From Ardenticatenales bacterium (lineage in GTDB: Bacteria; Chloroflexota; Anaerolineae; Promineifilales; Promineifilaceae), in NCBI GenBank assembly GCA_020634515.1, contig JACKBL010000001.1:124001-188000 (forward strand): a stretch of DNA of 64,000 nucleotides. Direction: 5' to 3'. The position numbers were made by a program, and so were the translations under genes. This document shows, piece after piece, positions 1 to 8,499 of the stretch. A model generated the notes under the pieces. The model was not told the origin of the DNA, searched no databases, and was given only the letters and a program-made list of their open reading frames with translations. Each line of letters begins with the position of its first letter. Within the stretch, counting starts at the first letter, position 1.

Positions 1-166
1 CCTGGTCTATCACTTCGAAGCTGACTTTGTCTCCCTCGTAGAGATTCCGATAGCCATCTCCTTCAATGGCGGAATAATGAACAAACACCTCCGCGCCTTC
101 CTCATCTGGTTGAATAAAACCATACCCTTTGAGACGGCTAAACCACTTTACCGTACCTGTTTTCAT
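1..166 (-). CDS. Cold-shock domain protein, 3' end beyond the window
   Basis: Partial gene; the first 55 codons are visible and the end lies left of base 1. The translation starts MKTGTVKWFSRLKGYGFIQP and carries the RNP1-type motif KGYGFI and the RNP2-type motif VFVHYSAI, the two nucleic-acid-binding strands of the cold-shock (CspA) fold. CspA-family proteins are small cytoplasmic single-stranded RNA/DNA-binding proteins that melt mRNA secondary structure. The ATG at 166-164 is preceded on the minus strand by AGGTAG about 8 bases upstream, a fair ribosome binding site. A usual CspA is about 65-70 residues, so only the last few residues should be missing. Confidence 0.93.
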   Translation of the reverse strand, partial: MKTGTVKWFSRLKGYGFIQPDEEGAEVFVHYSAIEGDGYRNLYEGDKVSFEVIDQ

Positions 167-344
167 GACGAATCTACCTGTCAATAAGCCCGACAGAGGG
201 CAGTGGCTGAAGAGCCTTCCTATGATTTATACATCCCAGGGATTAACTTGCAGATTAGACTCCGCTGATTAACCCAACATAACACGAGGGCGAAGGGTAT
301 TCAAGCAAATGTTCACGCTTTTTTTACGTTCGCGGGTGAAATGT

Positions 345-440
345 ACGTTAAGGTCTGATGATGAAATCATGTATGGAATTGCCTCGTCAGTTTGCAGGAA
401 CGGTGAGGAAACAACTTCGTTGTCTTGTTTAATTTCCGTT
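345..440. repeat. Interspersed repeat family D, copy 1
   Basis: This stretch shares the pattern GATGAAAT..GGAATTGC..CGTC..TTTG..GGAACGG..GGAAACAACTTC with 9850-9925 (opposite orientation) and 18931-18995. The region 167-875 has no gene I can support: it holds this repeat, a family A copy and a possible leader. The two minus-strand open frames here (269-475 and 491-712) run through repeats and have no recognisable domain. Confidence 0.6.
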
Positions 441-510
441 CCTACGGGGTGCGGCGAAAATGCCGGCATGATCACACCGTAAGCACGAGCCTAGCAACTA
501 TTCAACACCA

Positions 511-587
511 TCTTCCCGGAAGCTGTTTTGATGCAAAATGACATGTAATGAAACGCTTTGGGTCTGAAATTGAGCTTCCGGGAAAGT
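511..587. repeat. Palindromic repeat family A, copy 1
   Basis: Two arms, CTTCCCGGAAGCTGTTTTG and GAGCTTCCGGGAAAG, face each other across about 50 bases. The same arms recur at 2279-2357, 13804-13859, 32022-32218 (three in tandem), 40806-40885 and, decayed, at 34762-34795, 58563-58598 and 61008-61026. It looks like a small non-autonomous palindromic element. Confidence 0.75.
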
Positions 588-759
588 TTCTTGACATTTG
601 TTTCTTCCATGCTATCATCCTGCCCAATAAACTTTTTATCATTTTCTTGAGGTTTAATCCATGTTCCATTGCAGGTGTATGAAGCGAGGGAGTTAGCTGC
701 CTTCGTCTTCAACCGGCGTTGATGTATTTGCCGGCACTTTCCTGATAAAACGAGAGACG

Positions 760-835
760 ACGGTGGCTGCTACCCTCGCGACTTTCCCAAGTCGTTCATC
801 GGGTGCATGGCCTTTGCGGGCCGCCACCGTTTTTT
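760..835 (+). promoter_or_regulatory. Possible structured leader or attenuator upstream of cysM
   Basis: ACGGTGGC (760-767) can pair with GCCACCGT (823-830), which runs directly into a stretch of six T (830-835). Inside lies a perfect small hairpin CGACTT/AAGTCG (779-794). A closing stem followed by a T-run about 40 bases before a biosynthetic operon is what a transcription attenuator would look like. It matches no riboswitch class I can recognise. The long loop makes this tentative. Confidence 0.35.
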
Positions 836-875
836 GCTGCCTTGTCTGCTCCAATCATCAGGATAACCGTGCAAA

Positions 876-1838
876 ATGCTCACTAGAACATTGGAAAACA
901 CTGCTCCCCTGCTTTTCTCCCCCCGTCAACCGCGAAATCGCCTGGAAGACCAGGTAGGTCATACCCCTCTGTTATGGCTACGTCGTGTGGCGGAAGATGC
1001 CGGCATCTCCCCCCACGTCACCCTCTACGCCAAAGCAGAATGGTTCAACCCCAGCGGCTCCATCAAAGACCGCCCCGCCCTCAACATCATCCGCGCCGCC
1101 GAAGAACAGGGCGCGCTGCGCCCCGGCATGACCCTCCTTGACGCCACCTCCGGCAACATGGGCATCGCCTACGCCATGCTCGGCGCGGCCCGTGGCTACC
1201 ACGTTCGCCTCACGCTGCCCGGCAACGCCAGCCCCGAACGCATCGCCATCCTGCGCGCCTATGGCGCCGAACTCATCTTCACCGATCCCCTGGAAGGGTC
1301 CGACGGAGCCATCGTTGCCGCCCGCGACCTGGTAGCTCAGGGAGACCCCCACGTCTACTATGCCAACCAATACGACAATCCCGCCAACTGGCAGGCTCAT
1401 TACTTCACCACCGCCAACGAAATTTGGGAACAAACGGAGGGGCGGATCACCCATTTCGTAGCCGCGCTGGGCACGGGCGGCACGTTCACGGGCACATCGC
1501 GCCGTCTGAAAGAACTAAACCCGCGCATTCAATGCATCTCCCTGCAGCCGGACAGTCCCTTCCACGGATTGGAGGGGCTGAAGCACATGCCCACGGCCAT
1601 CCAACCCGGCATCTACGATCCGGGCGCAGCCGACGTAGACGCCGTCGTGCGCACGGAAACCGCCTACCGCATGGCCCGCGAACTGGCCCGCCGTGAAGGG
1701 CTGTTCCTGGGTATCTCCGCCGCCGCCGCCGTCGTTGGGGCCGTGGAAACAGCGCGACGGCTTGATGCGGGGGTCGTGGTGACGATCCTGCCCGACAATG
1801 GCTTCAAGTATCTTAGCGACCGTTTCTGGCAGGAGTAA
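876..1838 (+). CDS. cysM: CysM-type cysteine synthase (PLP fold II)
   Basis: PLP-dependent beta-replacement enzyme of the cysteine synthase family, 320 residues. Visible motifs are the Schiff-base lysine in NPSGSIKDR (about residue 63-71), the substrate loop TSGNMG and the phosphate-cup glycine loop GTGGTFTG. The length and the C-terminal segment ending NGFKYLSDRFWQE match the actinobacterial CysM branch, which uses O-phosphoserine and the thiocarboxylate of CysO rather than free sulfide. The next three genes are mec, cysO and moeZ, so this assignment rests on context as much as sequence. No clear Shine-Dalgarno precedes the ATG at 876, but no other in-frame start precedes the conserved region. 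Confidence 0.88.
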   Translation: MLTRTLENTAPLLFSPRQPRNRLEDQVGHTPLLWLRRVAEDAGISPHVTLYAKAEWFNPSGSIKDRPALNIIRAAEEQGALRPGMTLLDATSGNMGIAYAMLGAARGYHVRLTLPGNASPERIAILRAYGAELIFTDPLEGSDGAIVAARDLVAQGDPHVYYANQYDNPANWQAHYFTTANEIWEQTEGRITHFVAALGTGGTFTGTSRRLKELNPRIQCISLQPDSPFHGLEGLKHMPTAIQPGIYDPGAADVDAVVRTETAYRMARELARREGLFLGISAAAAVVGAVETARRLDAGVVVTILPDNGFKYLSDRFWQE

Positions 1839-1842
1839 CGCA

Positions 1843-2334
1843 ATGCTTAAACTTTCCCCTACCGTGTACGAAGCGATTAAGGCGCATGGCGCGGCCTCCT
1901 ATCCCGATGAAGGCTGCGGACTGCTGCTGGGAGAGACCACGGGCGCGCATAGGCTGGCCGTGGCGATTTTCCCTGTACCCAATACGTGGCCGGAGGAAGC
2001 AGAAAAACCGCGGCGCTTCCTGATCAGCGGCGTGGATATGTTACGGGCGGAAATGGCCGCGATAGACCAGGGACTGGACGTGATCGGCGTGTTCCACAGC
2101 CATCCGGACTGCCCGCCCGTAGCCTCGCCGCGCGATCTGGCGTGGGCGGCCTGGTCTGGCTACTCTTATTTGATCACGCAGGTGGATGCCGGCATGCCCA
2201 CTCTGAGCCGTTCCTGGCAGCTTCTACCGGACCGCTCCGGCTTCACCGAAGAGGAAATTGTGCTTCAACAAGGCAGCACCACCATCAACGATAACATCTT
2301 CTCGGAAGCTGTTACCCAGGGCCATCCTTCATGA
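1843..2334 (+). CDS. mec: Mec-type JAMM metalloprotease of the CysO pathway
   Basis: Zn-dependent JAMM/Mov34 isopeptidase-like enzyme, 163 residues. In Mycobacterium, Mec releases cysteine from the CysO-cysteine adduct. The JAMM signature is complete: a glutamate in DEGCGLLLG and HSHPDCPPVASPRD, giving H-x-H-x10-D. The ATG at 1843 follows AGGAG at 1831-1835 and lies 4 bases after the cysM stop. The C-terminal 18 or so residues, including TTINDNIFSEAV, are encoded by a copy of repeat family A, so the native end of the gene has probably been replaced. The catalytic core is not touched. Confidence 0.88.
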   Translation: MLKLSPTVYEAIKAHGAASYPDEGCGLLLGETTGAHRLAVAIFPVPNTWPEEAEKPRRFLISGVDMLRAEMAAIDQGLDVIGVFHSHPDCPPVASPRDLAWAAWSGYSYLITQVDAGMPTLSRSWQLLPDRSGFTEEEIVLQQGSTTINDNIFSEAVTQGHPS

Positions 2335-2357
2335 CGAAGCTTCCGGGAAGATTATTA
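2279..2357. repeat. Repeat family A, copy 2, forming the mec 3' end
   Basis: On the complementary strand this reads AATAATCTTCCCGGAAGCT, a spacer containing GGATG.TGGCCCTGG, then CAGCTTCC.AGAAGATGTT and ATCGTTGATGGTGGTGC. The same order is seen at 40806-40885. The mec stop codon and the last codons of mec lie inside it. Confidence 0.75.
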
Positions 2358-2375
2358 TCGAAGGAGTTTATTAGT

Positions 2376-2756
2376 ATGCCTACCATTCGTATTCCGACAC
2401 CGCTGCGGCCATATGCCGGCAACAACAGCACCGTCTTCGTCTCTGGCAGCACCGTTGGCACAGCCCTGGACAACCTCACGCAGCAATTTCCCGCCCTGCG
2501 CCAACACCTGTTCAACGGTGACGCCCTGCGTAGCTTCGTCAACGTCTTTCTCAACCAGGAAGACGTGCGCTTCCTCGATGGGCTACAAACACAGTTGGCG
2601 GAAAATGACACCCTGATCATCATTCCCTCCATCGCCGGAGGTGCATGTTCAGAATGGTTCATTCTCTTGAAGGCGCGGCCACGGCAGGTGCGCCACGTGA
2701 ATTTTGGCCCGGCTCCACGAACCAACCCGAGTCGTCAATTGGAGGACATTTTATGA
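2376..2756 (+). CDS. cysO: CysO-like ubiquitin-fold sulfur carrier with C-terminal extension
   Basis: MoaD/ThiS-type beta-grasp sulfur carrier. Residues 1-89 follow mycobacterial CysO closely (PTPLRPYAG, SFVNVFLNQEDVRF, IIIPSIAGG). In CysO the terminal Gly-Gly is adenylated and thiocarboxylated by MoeZ. Here the frame does not stop at GG (88-89) but continues for 37 residues, beginning ACSEWFIL, and ends at a TGA that overlaps the moeZ start as ATGA. The carrier therefore should need cleavage after GG before use, and the adjacent JAMM protease is the obvious candidate. ATG 2376 follows AAGGAG at 2361-2366. Total length is 126 residues against about 93 for CysO. Confidence 0.86.
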   Translation: MPTIRIPTPLRPYAGNNSTVFVSGSTVGTALDNLTQQFPALRQHLFNGDALRSFVNVFLNQEDVRFLDGLQTQLAENDTLIIIPSIAGGACSEWFILLKARPRQVRHVNFGPAPRTNPSRQLEDIL

Positions 2757-3961
2757 CTTTCCCTGATAATGTTGTCGCCACCAGCCAGGAGGTGTCGCTC
2801 TCTCATGCGGAGATCAAGCGGTACAGTCGCCACCTGATCATGCCGGAGGTGGGCATGAAGGGGCAAAAAAAGTTGAAGGCGGCAAGTGTGCTGCTGATTG
2901 GTGCGGGTGGATTGGGTTCCCCGTTGGCGATGTATCTGGCGGCTGCCGGCATTGGCCGCATTGGCCTGGTGGATTACGACGTGGTGGATACCTCCAATTT
3001 GCAGCGCCAGATCATCCACGGGACCAAAGACGTGGGGCGCGCCAAGTTGGACAGCGCCGCCGACCGCCTCCGCGACATCAATCCCTACGTGCGGCTTGAC
3101 CTATACAACGAGCCGCTCACCTCCGCCAATGCCCTGCAACTGTTCGCGCCCTACGACGTGATCGTTGATGGCACGGACAACTTCCCCACCCGCTACCTGA
3201 CTAATGACGCCTGCGTGCTGTTGGGGAAACCGAATGTCTACGGCAGCATTTTCCGCTTTGATGGGCAGGCTTCCGTCTTTTACGCTAAGGAGGGGCCGTG
3301 CTATCGCTGCCTGTTCCCGGAGCCGCCGCCGCCCGGCCTCGTGCCAAGTTGCGCCGAAGGGGGCGTGCTGGGGATTCTGCCGGGGACGATTGGGGCAATC
3401 CAGGCCACGGAAGCGGTGAAGCTGATTCTGGGCATTGGCGAGCCGTTGATTGGCCGATTGATGCTATACGATGCGCTCAGCCTCAGTTTTACGGAGGTGC
3501 GTGTGCGCAAGAATCCGGACTGCCCGATTTGTGGCGAGAATCCGACGCTAACGAGGTTGATTGATTATGAGCAGTTTTGCGGAATGCCGGCACATGACCA
3601 CAGCCTCTACGCCCCGCACGAAGGACACCTGGATGGTGTTGCCCAACTCACGCCCCTGGAACTTAAGCAGCGGCTAAATGCCGGCAACAACCCCGTTATC
3701 CTCGACGTGCGCGAGCCGCACGAATGGGAGATCGTCAACCTGCGCCACCTGGGCGCATTCCTCATCCCCAAAGGGCAGGTCCTGGAGCGCATGGGTGAAC
3801 TGGACACCGCCGCGGAAATGGTCGTCTACTGTCGCAGCGGCGCCCGCAGCGCCGACGTCATTCACCTACTCCAGCAGCACGGCTTCCAGAAACTCTGGAA
3901 CCTCGACGGCGGTGTTCTCCGCTGGGCGCGCGATGTCGAGCCACAGATGCCCATGTACTAA
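2753..3961 (+). CDS. moeZ: MoeZ/MoeB-type E1 adenylyltransferase-sulfurtransferase
   Basis: 402-residue ThiF-family activating enzyme fused to a rhodanese domain. The ATP site GAGGLGSP lies near residue 50. CYRC and CPIC form the usual pair of zinc-binding CxxC motifs. The C-terminal rhodanese (about 290-395) has the active-site loop CRSGARSA. The enzyme adenylates the C-terminal glycine of a sulfur carrier and transfers sulfur to it. The start at ATG 2753 has GGAGG at 2741-2745 and overlaps the cysO stop by four bases, implying translational coupling. A longer upstream frame from 2645 is an overlap with cysO and was not used. Confidence 0.93.
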   Translation: MTFPDNVVATSQEVSLSHAEIKRYSRHLIMPEVGMKGQKKLKAASVLLIGAGGLGSPLAMYLAAAGIGRIGLVDYDVVDTSNLQRQIIHGTKDVGRAKLDSAADRLRDINPYVRLDLYNEPLTSANALQLFAPYDVIVDGTDNFPTRYLTNDACVLLGKPNVYGSIFRFDGQASVFYAKEGPCYRCLFPEPPPPGLVPSCAEGGVLGILPGTIGAIQATEAVKLILGIGEPLIGRLMLYDALSLSFTEVRVRKNPDCPICGENPTLTRLIDYEQFCGMPAHDHSLYAPHEGHLDGVAQLTPLELKQRLNAGNNPVILDVREPHEWEIVNLRHLGAFLIPKGQVLERMGELDTAAEMVVYCRSGARSADVIHLLQQHGFQKLWNLDGGVLRWARDVEPQMPMY

Positions 3962-3971
3962 TACTACAACG

Positions 3972-4189
3972 TAACTACTAACGCTCTCTGGAAATTGGTC
4001 CAATCTATAACCGTCCGAAAATAACTTCACGCCTTTTACGGATGGTTACTGACAAGCTGCCCGCACATTTCCCCTAACTTAATTGCGGACAGCCACTTAG
4101 TAGCCGTCCGAAAACAACTTCACGTTTTCATCGGACGGCTACTGACAAGCTGTCCGCACAATTCCGCTAACTTAATTGCGGACAGCCAC

Positions 4190-4195
<6 letters not shown>
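3972..4195. repeat. Repeat family B fragment followed by two tandem family C units
   Basis: Bases 3972-4012 carry AACTACTAACGCTCTCTGG and AATTGGTCCAATCT (family B). Then come two direct units of roughly 94 bases (about 4010-4103 and 4104-4195). Each contains two hairpins: CCGTCCGA..TCGGACGG and CTGTCCGCA..TGCGGACAG, separated by CTACTGACAAG. The first unit has the same arms with a few mismatches. Other family C copies are at 9764-9850 and 44607-44736. The aapP stop codon lies at the edge of the second unit. Confidence 0.8.
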
Positions 4196-4945
<750 letters not shown>

Positions 4946-4968
4946 TCTCGTTTCTCCTCAAGCTCTGA

Positions 4969-6474
4969 CTATCTTTGGCCTACGCCCAGCCGTTTTTCCA
5001 GGCGGCGGCTGTAGGCAGTCATGACGGCGCTGCCGATGAAGTAGACGATGGCGATGAAGATGTAGGGTTCGGCGCGGCGGCCTAACCATTTTGTCTGGGA
5101 GGTGATTGTGCCGGCAACATTCAAAATATCGAACAGTCCTACAATCTGCACCAGCGACGTATCCTTGAACAAACCAATGAACTGCCCCAGGATGGCCGGA
5201 ATCACCGCCCGCAGCGCCTGCGGCAGAATCACCAGGCGATACTTGTCAAACGTACTCAAGCCCAACGCATCAGCAGCCTCATACTGTCCCTTGGACAGCG
5301 ATTGCAGCCCACCGCGCACATTTTCCGCCAGATATGCAGCGGCAAACAGGGTGAAACCGCCGAGGACGCGCCACGTGTTCAGTATCTCGAGGTCGGGGGG
5401 CAAGATCAAGGGGAACATGACGGTAGCCATGAACAACACGGTGATCAGGGGCACGCCGCGCACGGCCTCAATGTAGACGACGCTGAAGGCCGCCACCACG
5501 TTGCCGTGGAACGAGCGCTGGAAGAGATAGGCAACAACGGGCACGAGCAGGGGCCAGTAAGCAAGCAGCCGCTCCAACCCGCTGCGCGCCGCCGCCAGAT
5601 TGCCGGGTGTGGTGGCTACCAATCCCCAGATCATGATGAGCAAGGCCACGCCATAGGTCAACCAGGCGGGAATGCCACGAATCTGGCTGCGCCGCCCCAA
5701 CGCCAGAACCAGACCAATGGGGAAAGAGACGACGATGGAAAAGATGGAGAGGATCATCGTCAGGAGCAAACCGCCCCAGAACTGGTCGGGGTTAATTTGC
5801 TGCAAAGGGCCGGATTCGGTGACGCCGCGCAGGAAGACGTAGCTGAGAACGGGGGAGAGCAGCCACAGATAGGTAAGGATACGCCGCGTATTCTTCGGGC
5901 CGGTGAAGGTGTCGCGGTAGACGAAGACGCTGGCGCCGCCGAGTACGGCGATCATGGCGATGGTGGCGTAGATGCGCCAGTCCAATGCTTCGGGGAAGCG
6001 GAAGATGGTGAGGAGGCGCAAGTTGTCAATGACGGCTCCCCAGATAGCCCCGCCGTTGGCCTGTTGCGCCGCCAACTGGGGGTCGGTGCTGAAGCTGGCG
6101 TTGATGAGGGCATAGACGAGGAGGCCGCGCAGCGCGGCCAGGATCGCCAGCGTCAGAACGAGGGTGATAAGCGCGTTGCTGATGGAGCTGTAGAGGTTGT
6201 TTTTCAGCCAGAGGGAGATGCTGGTATGGCGGTGGGTAAGCTCGCCGACGATGGCCCAAAGGACACTGACGGCCCAAATGAGCAGGATCAGTGATGAGAG
6301 CCAGGGAGCCGCGGCGAGTTGGTTGAGGGCGAAGGAGACGGTGATGCCGGCAAGTGCCATAAGCCACAGCGTCAACCACCAGGTACGGGTAACGTTTTCG
6401 CGCACGAATTGACCGAAGTCAAAACGGACGCGATTACGCATGATGAGTTGCAGGTTCTGATAGATCGCGGCCAT
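4969..6474 (-). CDS. aapM: Amino-acid ABC transporter permease AapM
   Basis: Integral membrane permease of the His/Glu/Gln/Arg family, 501 residues. Many hydrophobic segments are visible and the EAA loop EAADALGLSTFDKYRLVILP (about 415-434) contacts the ATPase. Rhizobial AapM is near 385 residues; here the N-terminal and middle parts are enlarged, with extra membrane helices and an extracytoplasmic stretch between the first helices and the conserved permease core. The ATG at 6474 follows GGAGAGATAAAC and is 2 bases from the aapQ stop. It pairs with AapQ as a heterodimeric channel. Confidence 0.88.
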   Translation of the reverse strand: MAAIYQNLQLIMRNRVRFDFGQFVRENVTRTWWLTLWLMALAGITVSFALNQLAAAPWLSSLILLIWAVSVLWAIVGELTHRHTSISLWLKNNLYSSISNALITLVLTLAILAALRGLLVYALINASFSTDPQLAAQQANGGAIWGAVIDNLRLLTIFRFPEALDWRIYATIAMIAVLGGASVFVYRDTFTGPKNTRRILTYLWLLSPVLSYVFLRGVTESGPLQQINPDQFWGGLLLTMILSIFSIVVSFPIGLVLALGRRSQIRGIPAWLTYGVALLIMIWGLVATTPGNLAAARSGLERLLAYWPLLVPVVAYLFQRSFHGNVVAAFSVVYIEAVRGVPLITVLFMATVMFPLILPPDLEILNTWRVLGGFTLFAAAYLAENVRGGLQSLSKGQYEAADALGLSTFDKYRLVILPQALRAVIPAILGQFIGLFKDTSLVQIVGLFDILNVAGTITSQTKWLGRRAEPYIFIAIVYFIGSAVMTAYSRRLEKRLGVGQR

Positions 6475-6476
6475 GT

Positions 6477-8114
6477 TTATCTCTCCACCAGGGCAATGCG
6501 CTGATTGTACCAGTTAAGGAGGGCGGAAATTGAGAGGCTGATGGTCAGGTAGGTTGCCATGACAATGATGATGATTTGCACGGCGCGCCCGGACTGGTTA
6601 ATGGTTGTGAAGCTGACGGTCCAGATTTCGGGGAAGGCCACAAATTGGGCCAGACTGGAGTTTTTGGTGAGGTTGAGGTATTGGCTGGTAAGCGGGGGGA
6701 TGATGACGCGCAGGGCCTGGGGCAGGACGATGAGGCGCAGGCGTTGGGATTCGGAAAGGCCGAGGGCGCGGGCTGCTTCACTTTGCCCTTTGGAGACGGA
6801 GAGAATGCCGGCACGCACAATCTCCGCAATAAACGCCGCCGTGTAAATCGTCAACCCAAATAACACCGCCGCGAACTCCGGTGTCAGTTTGCCGCCACCG
6901 ACAAAATTCAACCCCTCAATCCGCGGCAGCGAAATACGCATGGGGCGCTCCGTCACCGGAACCACCAGATGCGTCGCCGCATCCGGCAACACATCCCGTT
7001 CCGCCGCGATAATGGCCGTGGGCGCAACCAGCGCCTCGCACTCCCCTTCCCCATAAGCCGTAATCGCCTGGTCCGTGCGCGCAAACCGCCGCGTCGAATA
7101 CGGAATACCATCCACCCGCAGTTGCGCCGTCAGATTCACCTCCGAGGGTGAATCCCGCAAAGCACACAACTGCAACGCCGCCTCGTCTACCTGCTCTTGG
7201 GACAACGTGCCATTCTCCAACCCTTTGGAAATGTCATTTAGGCGATTGATGGGCAGGCGGCCCACAATCAAGGCTTCCAGGTCGCTGTATTCGCGCACGC
7301 GCAGGCCGCGGGAGACCAAGAGAGCCTGATCGTCGCGCGCTTGATTGCCGGCAACAATCCACCCCGCGCCAATCACCACCACCAGCGAAACCAACGCCCA
7401 GGCAGTACGGTTAGATGCTTGGCCCGTCTTCTCCTCCCGCCGCCCCAAAATCACCGAAAGCACCTGCGCCTGAATGATAGCCAGCACCACAAACGCCAGG
7501 AAAACGGAAAAAGACGGCATCGCTACGATTTTCGGGAAGTTGATACCCCGCTGGCTAAGAAAAACAGGCAATCCCAATGGCTGAATCGCTTGATTAATCG
7601 GTGGCAGCGCGTTAAGCAGCACGACCAGATACAGGAAAAGCAAAATCAACACCAGTGGCGTGTTTCGCATCAGGTCAATATACCACTTGGCGATATTACT
7701 CAGCAGCCAGTTGGAAGATAATCGAGCGATACCCGTGAATGTCCCCAGAATGGTCGCCAGAATTATGCCCAGTCCAGACACCTTGATCGTATTCAAGAAA
7801 CCGACCCAGACGGCCCGCGCATACGTGTCCGCGGGCGAGTAGGGCACGACGGACTCCGCAATGTCAAACTGCGATTCCAGGTTGAGGAAGTCAAAAAAAC
7901 AGCGCAACTGCTCGCTGCCATCGTCACACAAAAACTGCGCTTTGCCGAGGCGCTGCAAACCGCCGTAGACGTTATTTAACAAATAGGCGGCGGACAGCGC
8001 AAACAAGATGAGGAATGCGATTTGCGCCAGAACGCCGAGGACCCGGCCATCGCGCCAGAAGGGTATCGAATCGGAACTGCTCTGCGACGGGAGGTTAGGA
8101 CTCAAGTCAGCCAT
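6477..8114 (-). CDS. aapQ: Amino-acid ABC transporter permease AapQ with large insertion
   Basis: 545-residue permease, partner of AapM. The C-terminal EAA loop is SEAARALGLSESQRLRLIVL. The N-terminal half contains the usual LMRNTPLVLILLFLY segment. Between them (roughly residues 260-395) is an insertion not found in the approximately 400-residue rhizobial AapQ. It contains AYGEGECEALVAPTAIIAAE, which resembles the second lobe of family 3 solute-binding proteins. An ATG exists at 8135, but the ATG at 8114 has AGGTGG seven bases upstream, so I prefer 8114. Confidence 0.86.
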   Translation of the reverse strand: MADLSPNLPSQSSSDSIPFWRDGRVLGVLAQIAFLILFALSAAYLLNNVYGGLQRLGKAQFLCDDGSEQLRCFFDFLNLESQFDIAESVVPYSPADTYARAVWVGFLNTIKVSGLGIILATILGTFTGIARLSSNWLLSNIAKWYIDLMRNTPLVLILLFLYLVVLLNALPPINQAIQPLGLPVFLSQRGINFPKIVAMPSFSVFLAFVVLAIIQAQVLSVILGRREEKTGQASNRTAWALVSLVVVIGAGWIVAGNQARDDQALLVSRGLRVREYSDLEALIVGRLPINRLNDISKGLENGTLSQEQVDEAALQLCALRDSPSEVNLTAQLRVDGIPYSTRRFARTDQAITAYGEGECEALVAPTAIIAAERDVLPDAATHLVVPVTERPMRISLPRIEGLNFVGGGKLTPEFAAVLFGLTIYTAAFIAEIVRAGILSVSKGQSEAARALGLSESQRLRLIVLPQALRVIIPPLTSQYLNLTKNSSLAQFVAFPEIWTVSFTTINQSGRAVQIIIIVMATYLTISLSISALLNWYNQRIALVER

Positions 8115-8130
8115 AGACACCACCTGGGGA

Positions 8131-8220
8131 CGCATCCGTCATAGATTGGGCATAGACGAACGCACTGGGAAGGGTTCTTGTTTACTTGGAAAGTCCAGCG
8201 TTAATCCTGAACGAACCCTG
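8131..8220. repeat. Interspersed repeat family F, copy 1
   Basis: About 90 bases with CGCATCCGT, TAGATTGGG, GACGAA, CTGGGAAGGGTTCTTG, AGTCC and ACGAACCCTG in the same order and spacing as 56788-56875. It lies between aapQ and aapJ. Confidence 0.65.
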
Positions 8221-8393
8221 AAAGCAAATAAGGCAGCAATCGGTCTTACATCATGCTTTGCGATTGAGAGCGGATAAAACGAATTGCGCCTGGAGAGTCG
8301 GAGCTTTCCCCGGGCAACGAGAGGGGAATAAAGGGCTTGCCGCGCCAACGCGGGGCGCTATGAAGGCCTTTTGGCGGGGCGGTGACGGCCACA

Positions 8394-8449
8394 CCCTGCC
8401 GCTAACCCGCGCCGCCCCGGAGATCAGGTAGCGGCGCGGGTTAGCAGGG
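8394..8449 (-). promoter_or_regulatory. Strong stem-loop between aapJ and aapQ
   Basis: CTAACCCGCGCCGC (8401-8414) pairs perfectly with GCGGCGCGGGTTAG (8431-8444), extended by CCCTG/CAGGG with a small bulge. There is no T-run on either side, so it is more likely an mRNA-stability or processing hairpin that lets the binding-protein message outnumber the permease message. That interpretation follows the common pattern of ABC importers and is inference. Confidence 0.6.
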
Positions 8450-8499
8450 CGCGATGCCCGGTCAGAGAACCAGAGCATCGTGCCGGCAAGTTGAATGAA

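Noticed and set aside
760..835. SAM riboswitch before cysM
   Set aside because: The conserved SAM-I core cannot be found; only a generic stem and T-run are visible.
5302..6294. Long plus-strand open frame opposite aapM
   Set aside because: It is an antisense frame of a well-supported permease gene; the protein is Gly/Asp/His-rich without a domain.
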